A stretch of 64,000 bases of DNA from Deltaproteobacteria bacterium (GTDB lineage Bacteria; Myxococcota; Kuafuiibacteriia; Kuafuiibacteriales; Kuafuiibacteriaceae): the NCBI GenBank assembly GCA_020632995.1, contig JACKEN010000001.1, forward strand, positions 1,644,001-1,708,000. The letters run 5' to 3'. Positions 7,765 through 16,027 of this stretch are shown piece by piece. The notes below the pieces were generated by a model, which saw nothing but the letters and a program-made list of their open reading frames with translations, did not search any database and was not told the origin of the DNA. Position 1 is the first letter of the stretch. Each line of letters starts with the position of its first letter. A program made the translations under genes and the position numbers.

Positions 7765-9852
7765 ATGAAGGTCTTCGATTCCAAGGACATCCGCAACGTC
7801 GGGCTGATCGGACACAAAGCCTGCGGCAAGACCTCGGCGGCGGAGGCCGCCCTCTGGACGGCCAAGGCGACGAACCGCCTCGGCAGCACCCAGCAGCACA
7901 CCTCGGTCTTGGACTTCGAGCCCGAGGAGCAGAAGCGCGTGATGAGCACGTCCACCGCGCTCGGCGTGCTGGAGTGGAAGAAGACCAAGATCAACATCCT
8001 GGACACCCCCGGCGACGGCAACTTCCTGAAGGACACCCGCACCTGCATGCAGGCGATGGACGGCGTGGTCTGCGTGGTCTCCGCCCGTGACGGCGTCGAG
8101 CCGATGACCGAGCGGGTCTTCAACTGGGCCTCCGACATGGGCCTGCCCCGCGTGTTCCTGATCTCCAAGATGGACGCCGAGAACGCGAGCTTCGAGACCG
8201 CGTTCAAGGACATCAAGGACCACCTCTGCTCCGACGCCACCGCGGTGCAGATGCCGATCGGCTCGCAGCACGACTTCAAGGGCATCGTCGACCTGCTCTC
8301 GCAGAAGGCCTACATGTTCGGGGCCGACGACACCGGCGCGGTGACCGAGACCGAGATCCCGGCCGACATGAAGGACGCGGCCGAGGAGGCCAGGAACGCC
8401 CTCATCGAGGACATCGCCACCAACGACGAGTCCCTGATGGAGAAGTTCTTCGAGGGCAACCTCACCACCGAGGAGATCGTGGCGGGCCTCAAGGAGTCCA
8501 TGTCCGCCGGCATGATCGTGCCGGTGTTCTGCGGCTCCGGCACCATGAACCAGGGCGTCAACCTGCTCATGGACTTCCTGGTGGACGCGTTCCCGAGCCC
8601 CGTCGACGCCCCGGCCAAGAAGGGCAAGGTCAAGGACGAGGCGGCGGAGCGGGCCCCCGACCCCGACGGCCCGGTGGCCGCCCTGGTCTTCAAGACCATC
8701 GTCGATCAGCACGCGGGCAAGATCTCGGTGATGCGGGTGCTGAGCGGCACCGTGAGGGGCGACGAGACCCTGCACAACGAGCGGCGGGCCAACACCCCCA
8801 CCGAGCGCTTCGGGCACCTGAACGTGGTGCTCGGCAAGAAGCTCGAGGCGGTCGACGCGGTGCCGGTGGGTGACATCTTCGCGGTCGCGAAGCTGAAGGA
8901 CGTGGTCACCAGCGACACCCTCAGCGTGGACGGCTTCGTGGCAGACACCATCCAGCTCGCCCCGCCCCTGATCTCCCGCGCCCTCAAGGCGGCCGACAAG
9001 GGCGCCGAAGACAAGATCGGCGCGGCCCTGCAGCGCATCGTCGAAGAGGATCCGGGCCTGGTGATCAGCCGCGACGAGAGCAGCGGCCAGCTCCTGTTGA
9101 ACGGCACCGGGCAGCAGCACATCGAGGTGACGGTCGAGAAGATGGCGCGCAAGTTCGGCGTCAACTGCGTCCTGGAGCTCCCGCGGATCCCGTACCTCGA
9201 GACCTTCACCGTCCCGGTGAAGAACGTGGAAGGGAAGCACAAGAAGCAGACCGGCGGCGCCGGCCAGTTCGGTGTGGCGTTCATGGACTTCGAGCCCGCG
9301 GAGCGCGGCTCGGGCCTGGTGTTCGAGGACGCGATCGTGGGCGGCTCCATCCCGCGCCAGTTCATCCCCTCGGTCGAGAAGGGCGTGCGCAAGGCCATGG
9401 CCCGCGGCGTGATCGCCGGCTACCCGGTGGTGGACGTGCACGTGCGGCTCTTCGACGGCAAGTACCACCCGGTGGACTCCAAGGACGTGGCCTTCCAGAT
9501 GGCCGGCTCCAAGGGCTTCAAGCTGGCCGCGGCCAAGGCCCGGCCGGTGCTCCTCGAGCCGATCATGAACATGGAGATCATGGTGCCCGAAGAGAACATG
9601 GGCGACGTGATGGGTGACGTGAACACCCGCCGCGGCCGCGTGAGCGGCTCCGAGCCGGTGGGCAAGTACGTGGTCATCAAGGCCGCCATGCCGATGGCCG
9701 AGGTCCAGAGCTACGAGGCCACCCTGCGCTCCATGACCCAGGGCCGCGGCTCCTTCACCATGGAGCCCAGCCACATGGAGGCGGTGCCTCCGAACATCCA
9801 GGAGAAGATCGTGAAGGACTCCGGCTTCGTCGTGCACGAGGACGAGGACTGA
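7765..9852 (+). CDS. Divergent EF-G-like translational GTPase
   Basis: This 695-residue protein has the full EF-G layout (G domain, domains II-V). The P-loop is GHKACGKT (16-23), the G3 motif is DTPGDGNF (80-87) and the G4 motif is SKMD (134-137). Canonical EF-G has DTPGH and NKMD, so the catalytic switch II His is an Asp (D84) and the G4 Asn is a Ser. Switch I is also altered (EPEEQKRVMSTST in place of the RGITI type). These changes are typical of second, EF-G2-like copies, whose roles are uncertain (ribosome-dependent but slow or no GTP hydrolysis in studied examples). A GAGGGG ribosome binding site precedes the ATG by about 8 nt. The next gene follows after 11 nt. Confidence 0.9.
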   Translation: MKVFDSKDIRNVGLIGHKACGKTSAAEAALWTAKATNRLGSTQQHTSVLDFEPEEQKRVMSTSTALGVLEWKKTKINILDTPGDGNFLKDTRTCMQAMDGVVCVVSARDGVEPMTERVFNWASDMGLPRVFLISKMDAENASFETAFKDIKDHLCSDATAVQMPIGSQHDFKGIVDLLSQKAYMFGADDTGAVTETEIPADMKDAAEEARNALIEDIATNDESLMEKFFEGNLTTEEIVAGLKESMSAGMIVPVFCGSGTMNQGVNLLMDFLVDAFPSPVDAPAKKGKVKDEAAERAPDPDGPVAALVFKTIVDQHAGKISVMRVLSGTVRGDETLHNERRANTPTERFGHLNVVLGKKLEAVDAVPVGDIFAVAKLKDVVTSDTLSVDGFVADTIQLAPPLISRALKAADKGAEDKIGAALQRIVEEDPGLVISRDESSGQLLLNGTGQQHIEVTVEKMARKFGVNCVLELPRIPYLETFTVPVKNVEGKHKKQTGGAGQFGVAFMDFEPAERGSGLVFEDAIVGGSIPRQFIPSVEKGVRKAMARGVIAGYPVVDVHVRLFDGKYHPVDSKDVAFQMAGSKGFKLAAAKARPVLLEPIMNMEIMVPEENMGDVMGDVNTRRGRVSGSEPVGKYVVIKAAMPMAEVQSYEATLRSMTQGRGSFTMEPSHMEAVPPNIQEKIVKDSGFVVHEDED

Positions 9853-9863
9853 GCCGAGGGCCT

Positions 9864-10976
9864 ATGACCGACGCCGGCCAGCCCTGCCCCATCCTCTTCG
9901 ATCAGCTCTCCGCCGCGGTCCAGCGGAGCGTGGGGCCCCAGGCCCCAGGCCCGCTGAAGCTGATGACCGCGCGGGGCATGGCCCCGATGGCCCCGCGCGA
10001 CCTCGTCACCGCGCAGTTCGTGCTCACCTTCGACGACGACGCGAAGGTGGCCCAGGCCGCCCAGCAGGCGCTGGGGTCGCTCGATCAGCGGCTGGCCAAC
10101 GCGGTGCTGGGCGACGTCCAGCTCCACCCCGAGGTCCTGGGCTACCTGGCCCAGGCCCTGGCCACGAACGACGCCTACGCCGAGAAGCTGCTCCTGAACC
10201 CGAAGACCCCCTCCCTCGCCTTCGCGGCGGTGGCGGAGGTCTGCTCCGAGGCCATCGCGGAGATCATCGCCAACAACCAGGCGCGGCTCCTCGAGGCCCC
10301 GGAGATCGCCCGCAGCCTCACCAAGAACCCCAACGCCCTGCGCTCCAGCATCGACCGCGTGGTCGACTTCCTGGTCCGTAACGGCGTCATCCTGGACGAC
10401 GTCCACCACTTCGAGGAGGCCTACCTCCGGCTCACGGGTGAGGAGCGCCAGCGCGCGGCCGACACCATGGAGCTGCCCGAGCACCTCCTGGACGACTCGT
10501 TCAGGAGCGAGGGTCGCCGCCTCATCGACGAAGAGGACGACGAGCCCGAGGACGAGGAGGCGCGGAAGAGCCTGCAAGAGATCCTGCGGAACGCCAGCAT
10601 CGCCCAGAAGGTGGCGCTCGCGACCAAGGGTAACAAGTCCGTGCGCAGCGAGCTCATGCGGGACACCAACCGCCTGGTCGCGCTGGCCGCGGTGTCCTCA
10701 CCCGCCATCACCGAGATGGAGGTCATCGCGGCCTCCAACTCGAGGACGGTCCACGCGGACGTCATCCTCCACATCGTGAAGGACAAGAAGAACAACTGGA
10801 CCCGGAACTACCAGGTGAAGCTGGCGCTGGTGAACAACCCCAAGTGCCCGATCGCGGACGCGCTCCGGCTCGTCCCGAGCATCAACGCCCGCGACCTGAA
10901 GCTCCTGGCCAAGTCCAGGAACGTCCCCCAGGGCATTCGGGCCCGGGCCACCCAGCTCACCAAGGGCCGAGCCTAG
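9864..10976 (+). CDS. HEAT-like helical repeat protein of unknown function
   Basis: This 370-residue cytoplasmic protein has no signal peptide or membrane segment. It is built of short helical pairs with recurring LxxNP(K/x) motifs: LLLNPKTPSL, SLTKNPNAL, ATKGNKSVRSEL, LALVNNPKCPI. These resemble HEAT or leucine-rich-variant repeats. An acidic linker (EEDDEPEDEE, about residues 222-232) splits it into two repeat blocks. It starts 11 nt after the EF-G-like gene, so a shared transcript and perhaps a shared role at the ribosome are possible. I do not recognise a named family, and the link to translation is only by position. Confidence 0.7.
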   Translation: MTDAGQPCPILFDQLSAAVQRSVGPQAPGPLKLMTARGMAPMAPRDLVTAQFVLTFDDDAKVAQAAQQALGSLDQRLANAVLGDVQLHPEVLGYLAQALATNDAYAEKLLLNPKTPSLAFAAVAEVCSEAIAEIIANNQARLLEAPEIARSLTKNPNALRSSIDRVVDFLVRNGVILDDVHHFEEAYLRLTGEERQRAADTMELPEHLLDDSFRSEGRRLIDEEDDEPEDEEARKSLQEILRNASIAQKVALATKGNKSVRSELMRDTNRLVALAAVSSPAITEMEVIAASNSRTVHADVILHIVKDKKNNWTRNYQVKLALVNNPKCPIADALRLVPSINARDLKLLAKSRNVPQGIRARATQLTKGRA

Positions 10977-10991
10977 GGCCGGGCTACCCCG

Positions 10992-11021
10992 CGCCGCGCT
11001 CGCGCCCCGAGGCGCGCGGCG
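10992..11021. terminator. Hairpin between convergent genes
   Basis: CGCCGCGC (10992-10999) pairs with GCGCGGCG (11014-11021). A nested alternative, CGCGCC/GGCGCG (11001-11006 and 11011-11016), competes with it. It lies in the 48-bp gap between two convergent genes and could stop transcription from both sides. There is no T-run. Confidence 0.5.
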
Positions 11022-11024
11022 ACC

Positions 11025-12860
11025 TCAGTAGTTGAGGCTGTTCTCCTCCTCGAGCTGGGAGGCGTCCACCTCGTACGGCTCCTCCTCCGGGAGGGGCGGC
11101 GGCTCGGCCTCGCCCAACAGAGCGGCGGCGATGGAGAGGGCCTGGCGGGCCTTCGCCTTGATCTCCAGCTCGCGCTGGTGGCGGGCCTCGGCCTCGGCGT
11201 TCATCGCCTCGGCCCCGGCCAGCTGCTCTCGGGTCTGCTGCAGGCCGCCGAGCGCGCCCTCGAGCTCGTTGCTCAGGGCGTCGGCCCGGTCCTGGGTCTC
11301 CTTGAGGCGAGACTGCAGCGTGGTGAGCTGCTCCCGGAGGGCGTCGGACTCCGCGTTGGCCGCCGACAGCTCATTGCTGAGCTTCGTGATCTCCGAGCCG
11401 AGGGCCCGGTTCTGGCCCTTGAGGCTCTCGCGCTCGTCGGTGCGCTCGCGCAGGTCCGCGGCGAGGCGCTGGCCCTCCTCGGTCTGGCGGGCCAGATCCG
11501 CCTGGAGCTGGTCCGCCCGGGACTGGGAGGACGTCAACTGATCTTGCAGCGACGCCGCGGAGTGCTGGGAGTCGGAGAGCTGCCCCTCGAGCTCGTTGAT
11601 GCGGGCGGTGGTCCGCTGCTCGAGCTCCGCCGCGCGGCCCTCGACGTCCGCCACCCGAGCCGCCGCCTCGTCGGTCGTGGTCTGGATCCGATGGGCCGCG
11701 TCCTGCTCCGCTGCCGCAACGCGGCCTGCCGCGTCCGCCTCGGCCTGACGCACCCGCTCCGCCGCGCTGCTCTCGGCCTGCTGGACCCGCTGCGCGGCGC
11801 TGCTCTCGGCCGCCTCGATCCGCGCCTCGGCCGCCACTCGGGCCGCCTCGGCCTGCTCGTAGGCCTCCTGGGCCTGCAGCAGGCCATCCTCGAGCTCGGT
11901 GAGCTGATCCTTGGACGCGAGGAGGTCGCGGCCCTTGTTCTGCAGCTCGTCCCGCAGCTCCAGGATCTCGCGGTCCTTCTGGTTGAGCTCCTTCTTCAGG
12001 CTGAGGACCTCGCGGCCGCCCGAGGCGCTCGAGATCTGACTCAGGGAGCCGGTCGACGTGGCGGCGCGGTGCTCCGCCTCGTCCCGGGCGCGCTCCGCCT
12101 CGGCGCGGGCCTGCTCCGCGTCCGAGATGGCCCGCTCCGCCGCCGCCCTCGCCTGCTCACTCTGCTTGAGCCGGGCCTCGGCGTCCCTGAGCTGCGCCTC
12201 CATGTTCTGGAACTGGGCCATGATGGGCATCGTGCCCACCATCGTGCGCGCCTCGTCGTCGGCCTCGAGCTCGGGCAGCTCGTCTCGGTCGAGCATCCCC
12301 ACGGACTCGGCGAGCCCGGCCGAGCCACCGGTCAGCGCCGCGAAGCCCGCCTCGAGATCCGCGTCCACCCCGTGATCGATGAACGGCGAGCTCCCGCCGA
12401 AGGCCTCGTCGTCGCTCAGGGTCGCGGGCATCTCGGACTCGATGGCCAGCTCCTCCATCGCCACCTCGCCGGTGGGGTCGCCGGGCATGAAGTCGAGGTA
12501 CTGGCTCAGCACCTCGACCAGCACCTGCGGCTCGAAGGGCTTCTTGAGGTACTCCTCGGCCCGGTTCTTGAGCATCTTGTGCCGCTCGAAGGTCTCCTGG
12601 GTCGCCTCGGCGCTGGTGATCACCAGCGGCACCCCGCGCAGCGTGGGGTCCTTCTTCACCTTCGCGCAGATGGAGTAGCCCGACATGCGCGGCAGCTCCA
12701 CGCACAGCACGATGGCCTGGGGGATGTTGATGCGCGCGGCGTCGAGCCCGGCCTTGCCGTCCCCGGTCACCTGGACATCGGCGCCCTGGTGCTGGAGGGC
12801 CTGGGCGAGCTGGTTCGCGAAGTCTTCCTCGGCGTCGATGATCAGAACGGATGAGCCCAT
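11025..12860 (-). CDS. FrzS-like protein: pseudo-receiver domain plus long coiled coil
   Basis: This is a 611-residue protein; the ATG at 12860 places VLIIDAEEDF correctly for a receiver domain. In residues 1-122 the acidic pocket, S83 (VITSA) and K107 (LKKPF) are present. The phospho-acceptor Asp is replaced by Cys53 (IVLCVELPRMSG), so ordinary phosphorylation is unlikely. An acidic linker (~125-195) leads to a coiled coil (~196-565) that includes six exact 11-residue repeats. The protein ends in a short acidic tail (PPLPEEEPYEVDASQLEEEN). This is the layout of Myxococcus FrzS, a pseudo-receiver protein with a C-terminal coiled coil needed for polar, type IV pilus-driven motility. Other frz or pilus genes are absent here, so orthology is unproven. 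Confidence 0.8.
   Translation of the reverse strand: MGSSVLIIDAEEDFANQLAQALQHQGADVQVTGDGKAGLDAARINIPQAIVLCVELPRMSGYSICAKVKKDPTLRGVPLVITSAEATQETFERHKMLKNRAEEYLKKPFEPQVLVEVLSQYLDFMPGDPTGEVAMEELAIESEMPATLSDDEAFGGSSPFIDHGVDADLEAGFAALTGGSAGLAESVGMLDRDELPELEADDEARTMVGTMPIMAQFQNMEAQLRDAEARLKQSEQARAAAERAISDAEQARAEAERARDEAEHRAATSTGSLSQISSASGGREVLSLKKELNQKDREILELRDELQNKGRDLLASKDQLTELEDGLLQAQEAYEQAEAARVAAEARIEAAESSAAQRVQQAESSAAERVRQAEADAAGRVAAAEQDAAHRIQTTTDEAAARVADVEGRAAELEQRTTARINELEGQLSDSQHSAASLQDQLTSSQSRADQLQADLARQTEEGQRLAADLRERTDERESLKGQNRALGSEITKLSNELSAANAESDALREQLTTLQSRLKETQDRADALSNELEGALGGLQQTREQLAGAEAMNAEAEARHQRELEIKAKARQALSIAAALLGEAEPPPLPEEEPYEVDASQLEEENSLNY
11613..11810 (-). repeat. Six hendecad (11-residue) coiled-coil repeats in the FrzS-like gene
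   Basis: Six 33-bp coding units in tandem encode the 11-residue pattern AExxAAxRVxx, for example AESSAAQRVQQ, AESSAAERVRQ, AEADAAGRVAA and AEQDAAHRIQT. The last two units are more degenerate. Hendecads form straighter, right-handed or parallel coiled coils than heptads. Confidence 0.85.
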
Positions 12861-12870
12861 GTGCGGCGCG

Positions 12871-12899
12871 AGGCTACGACCGGCCCCGGCCCAGATCAA
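12871..12899 (-). promoter_or_regulatory. Promoter of the FrzS-like gene
   Basis: TTGATC (12899-12894), a 17-bp spacer and TAGCCT (12876-12871) lie 10 nt before the ATG at 12860. The predicted start of transcription is within a few nt of the ATG and there is no ribosome binding site, so the mRNA is probably leaderless. Confidence 0.6.
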
Positions 12900-12932
12900 G
12901 CAAGTGGCCCTGGGAGTGGGGCGTTTCGGCCC

Positions 12933-13700
12933 TCAGGGCTGCACGGAGGCCGCGATCCGCACCAACTCGGCCCCGTCCACGTCGGAGACGAAGCGATACA
13001 CGACGTCGTCGCGCTCGGTCGCCACCACGTTGTAGCCGCGGTGGCTCCCCACCAGGTACGGCCGGCCCTCGACCAGCCGTCGAGAGAAGGACGCCGGCAT
13101 CGCCATGTTCCCGCGCTTGGGGTTGGCAAACACGGAGATCCGGGCCCCGCGGTGGTCGTAGAGCAGGTGCACGGCGTCGGCGTTGTCGAGGTGCGAGACC
13201 CGCGCGCCCACCAGGCGGAGGTTCCGGTCGTCGGGCTGCGGGAGCTCCACCGGGTGCCCCAGCTGCTTCTGGATGTAGCGCTGGACCTCCTGCTCGCCGC
13301 CCCGGGCGCGGACCTCGGGCATCATGTTCTGGGTGTGGCGGTCCACCGTCTCCTCGGGGTCGAGGGACGGCGCGTGGCTGCGGGACCACGACAGGATGGC
13401 CACCACCGCCAGCGCCATGCTCAGCGGCAGCGCGGCCCGCCAGGCGGTGCCCGGCGCGGCCCCGCCCTCGACCCGCAGCTCGGTGCAGATCCGGTCCTTC
13501 AGACCGGCGGGGGGCTCCAGGCCGTCCACCGAGTCTTGCAGCTTGGCGCGGATGCTGTCGTGCATCCATCGCAGGGTGGTGGTTCGGGCCCGACACTCTG
13601 CGCAGCGCATCAGGTGGGCCTCGAGCTCCGCCTGCTCGCCTGCGCTGACCTCGCCGTCGAGGCTGAGGTCGGCCAACCTCTCGACTTCGCGGCACTCCAT
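12933..13700 (-). CDS. Zinc-finger anti-sigma factor (ZAS type), single-pass membrane protein
   Basis: This is a 255-residue protein. The N-terminus carries the ZAS-type motif (C3 in MECREVERL, then HLMRCAEC with His-x3-Cys-x2-Cys), which binds the cognate ECF sigma factor. One transmembrane segment follows (PLSMALAVVAILSW, about residues 90-105). A ~145-residue extracytoplasmic sensor domain of unknown fold completes it. It lies downstream of the ECF sigma gene on the same strand, the classic pairing, but separated by 253 bp rather than overlapping. The sensor domain has no motif I recognise, so the signal is unknown. Confidence 0.88.
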   Translation of the reverse strand: MECREVERLADLSLDGEVSAGEQAELEAHLMRCAECRARTTTLRWMHDSIRAKLQDSVDGLEPPAGLKDRICTELRVEGGAAPGTAWRAALPLSMALAVVAILSWSRSHAPSLDPEETVDRHTQNMMPEVRARGGEQEVQRYIQKQLGHPVELPQPDDRNLRLVGARVSHLDNADAVHLLYDHRGARISVFANPKRGNMAMPASFSRRLVEGRPYLVGSHRGYNVVATERDDVVYRFVSDVDGAELVRIAASVQP

Positions 13701-13953
13701 TGCTTCGGCTCTGAAACCCTGGAGACGCGCCCGCTAATCCTGTGAGCGCAACCCCGGAGCGCCCACCCACGAGCGCGTGCCCATTGGGAGCCATCGAGGG
13801 AGAATTCGCAAGTCCAAGGCGCGATCCCGCGCAACCTGACGGATGCAGGCGGGGCGCGGACTTGCGTGAGATCAAGAACTGGAGGGAGTCGCCACCGGCC
13901 GGGGTCTGCCGTCACCGGGGGTTCCCCGCGCTGTCGGGCGGGATCCGGAGGGG
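13701..13953 (-). other. Intergenic region between sigma and anti-sigma genes, with inverted repeat
   Basis: This gap is unusually long for an ECF sigma/anti-sigma pair. It holds a 9-bp perfect inverted repeat, CGCAAGTCC (13807-13815) and GGACTTGCG (13858-13866), with 42 bp between the arms. I see no supported open frame. It could hold a separate anti-sigma promoter, an attenuator or a degraded gene. Confidence 0.45.
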
Positions 13954-14601
13954 TCAGGCGGTCTTCTTGCGGCGCTCGCGGTACGAGTCCAGGTCGATGG
14001 CGTCACCCGCCTCGTCGACCTCGGGGCTGATGATGCCCTCCTGGATGGCGTACTCGTACAGGTGCTTCTGGAGGATGCGCCGACCGCGGAACAGGCGGCT
14101 CATCACCGTGCCCACCGGGCAGCCCACGATCTCGGCGATCTCCTTGTACGAGAAGCCCTGGATGTCGGCGAGGATGACCACCATCCGGAAGTCCACCGGC
14201 ACCTGGTCGAGCGCCTCGACCACCTCGTCGGAGAGGAGCTTGCCGAAGAAGTCGCCCTCGGGGTCCTGCAGCGCCCGGACCTGCTCCGACGAGACGAAGC
14301 GGTCGAGCACCACGTCCTCGGCCGGGGTGTCCGCCACCTCGCGCTCCTTCACCTTGCGCCGGTACTTGTTGATGAAGGTGTTCGTCTGGATCTTGAAGAG
14401 CCAGGCCTTGATGTTCGTGCCCTTCTCGAAGCTGTCGAAGAAGCGGAACGCCTTGAGGAAGGTGTCCTGCACCAGGTCCTCGGCGTCCTTGGGGCTGCGG
14501 GTCAAGCGGAGGGCCGCCCCGTACAGCGCATCCATGTGCTCCAGGGTGAGCGTTTCGAACTCCGATCGATTCCGCTGGGGCTTCCGCTTGAATCCGAACA
14601 T
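13954..14601 (-). CDS. ECF (RpoE-like) RNA polymerase sigma factor
   Basis: This 215-residue protein has sigma region 2 (ALYGAALRLTRSPKDAEDLV, then DTFLKAFRFF) with the conserved D-A-E-D-L-V-Q-D core. It also has region 4 (LDQVPVDFRMVVILADIQGF, then YKEIAEIVGCPVGTVMSRLF) with its helix-turn-helix. There is no sigma region 1 or 3, as expected for the ECF group. The AGGAGTAGG ribosome binding site is well placed before the ATG. A linker of about 55 residues between regions 2 and 4 is longer than usual, with a DPEGDFFGKLL insertion. The zinc-finger anti-sigma gene lies downstream, so activity is presumably set by release from that membrane protein. Confidence 0.92.
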   Translation of the reverse strand: MFGFKRKPQRNRSEFETLTLEHMDALYGAALRLTRSPKDAEDLVQDTFLKAFRFFDSFEKGTNIKAWLFKIQTNTFINKYRRKVKEREVADTPAEDVVLDRFVSSEQVRALQDPEGDFFGKLLSDEVVEALDQVPVDFRMVVILADIQGFSYKEIAEIVGCPVGTVMSRLFRGRRILQKHLYEYAIQEGIISPEVDEAGDAIDLDSYRERRKKTA

Positions 14602-14772
14602 GTCCTACTCCTGACCTTCCTCTGTGCCCGGTCCCGACGCTCTCGTTCGCCGTCCGTGCGCACTCGATCGCTTATGCACACCCCGCGCCAAGCCGCGAGG
14701 TCACCGTCTTCGGCCGCCGAGCCTCAACGTTGTGTGGCGCGCTGACCCTCTTGTGGTCATCCTGACCCGCAG

Positions 14773-14802
14773 CATAGTCATGGGATGTACAGCGCCTGTT
14801 CC
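14773..14802 (-). promoter_or_regulatory. Possible ECF-type promoter upstream of the sigma gene
   Basis: On the minus strand GGAAC (14802-14798) is followed about 17 nt later by TGACTATG (14780-14773). GGAAC is the usual -35 core for ECF sigma factors, and self-activation is common. The -10 is not a good match. The rest of the 274-bp gap to the divergent CAP-domain gene shows nothing else I can support. Confidence 0.25.
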
Positions 14803-14875
14803 CATGCTCCATTCCTACCTCTTCAACGCCCGCGGTGGTGTTAAGTTTCATGGAGCCCTGTCGGGCGGGCTTCGC

Positions 14876-16027
14876 ATGCGTGTGCGCTTCGCTTGCGCCT
14901 TGCTGTGTGCGGGCGCCGCCCTGGGGGCCGCGCCGCCGCTGCCAGCCGGTCCACCCGTGGCACGCCGGGTTGCCAAACTGGCAAGCGGCGACTACGGGGT
15001 TCACCTCGATCCGACCCTCTCCAAGGTGGCGCGTGACCTGGCTCATGCAGCGACTCGGGACTTCGGTAGTGCCGAACCGGGCCGGGTCAAGGCCGCCCTC
15101 CGAAAAGAGGGGTTGGCCGACACCCAGATCCTGCCCTTCACTGCTGTAGGAAACACCTGGGAGGACCTGACCGCGAAAGCGGAGGCGTTCGCCCGAGACC
15201 AGGCCCGGCCCCGCGGCCCGACCCACCTGGGCCTGGGAGTGGCGTCCGGCCCCGATGGCCTGGGGCTGGCCCTGATCTTCTCCCGCCGCCCGGTCGCCCT
15301 CGCCCCCCTCCCCGCGCAGCTGCCGGCCCGAGGCCTCGCGGTGCGGGGCCGGGCCCGGCAGCCCGAGACCCTCACCGCGCTGTGGCTCGGCCCCTGCGCG
15401 GGGGGCGCCGACGACGGCTGCGCCGGGGCGCCCACCGCCCTCGCGGTCCACCGGCCCGGCCCCCGGGAGGTCCGGATCGACCTCCCCGCGACCCGCCGGG
15501 CCGGGCGCTACCTGTTCCAGATGCTGAGCCCCGGCCCCCGAGGCCCCGAGGTGGTGGCGGCCTGGACCTTCACCCGCGGGAAGGCCGCCGGCGCCTGGCC
15601 CCCGCCCGCCCCCCGGGCCCCGAGCGAGGACGCGGCGGGGGCCCGAGCCCTGGTCGACGCGGCCCGCGGCGAGGCCGACCTGCCTCCCCTGGGCGTGGAC
15701 CCCGCCCTCGACGCGGCGGCCCAGGCCCACGCCGAGGCGATGTGCCGGGCCAAGGTCACCGGGCACCAGCTCCCCGGCGGCGCCCCCCCCGACGTCCGGG
15801 CCAGGGCCGCCGGCTACCGGGGCGTGGTGCGCGAGAACGTGGCCCGCGCCCAGAGCGTGGGGCAGGCCCACCTGAACCTGCTCCTGTCCCCCAGCCACCG
15901 CGCCGCCCTGATGGATCCCGCGGCCGAGGACCTCGGGATCGGGGTGGCCACCGCGCCCGGGGGCGAGGGCCTCACCGAGAGCCGGTGCGTGGTGCAGCTG
16001 TTCGGGCGCGGAGCCGGTCAGCGATAG
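14876..16027 (+). CDS. Secreted CAP (SCP/YkwD-like) domain protein
   Basis: This is a 383-residue protein. The ATG at 14876 gives a signal peptide (MRVRFACALLCAGAALGAAP). A ~230-residue N-terminal region of unknown fold follows. The C-terminal CAP domain (about residues 250-380) begins with RALVDAARGEADLPPLGVDP and has AAQAHAEAMCRAKVTGHQLP, ENVARAQS, LLLSPSHRAALMDP and GIGVA, the standard YkwD order. The family's conserved His and Glu positions are present (AHAEAM, REN, SHR). Bacterial CAP proteins are secreted with largely unknown roles. The 3' end overlaps the convergent CPBP gene by 10 bp. Confidence 0.85.
   Translation: MRVRFACALLCAGAALGAAPPLPAGPPVARRVAKLASGDYGVHLDPTLSKVARDLAHAATRDFGSAEPGRVKAALRKEGLADTQILPFTAVGNTWEDLTAKAEAFARDQARPRGPTHLGLGVASGPDGLGLALIFSRRPVALAPLPAQLPARGLAVRGRARQPETLTALWLGPCAGGADDGCAGAPTALAVHRPGPREVRIDLPATRRAGRYLFQMLSPGPRGPEVVAAWTFTRGKAAGAWPPPAPRAPSEDAAGARALVDAARGEADLPPLGVDPALDAAAQAHAEAMCRAKVTGHQLPGGAPPDVRARAAGYRGVVRENVARAQSVGQAHLNLLLSPSHRAALMDPAAEDLGIGVATAPGGEGLTESRCVVQLFGRGAGQR

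Noticed and set aside
13807..13866. Possible CRISPR-like or small RNA gene in the sigma/anti-sigma gap
   Set aside because: There is a single inverted repeat, no repeated spacer-repeat pattern and no promoter or terminator pair.
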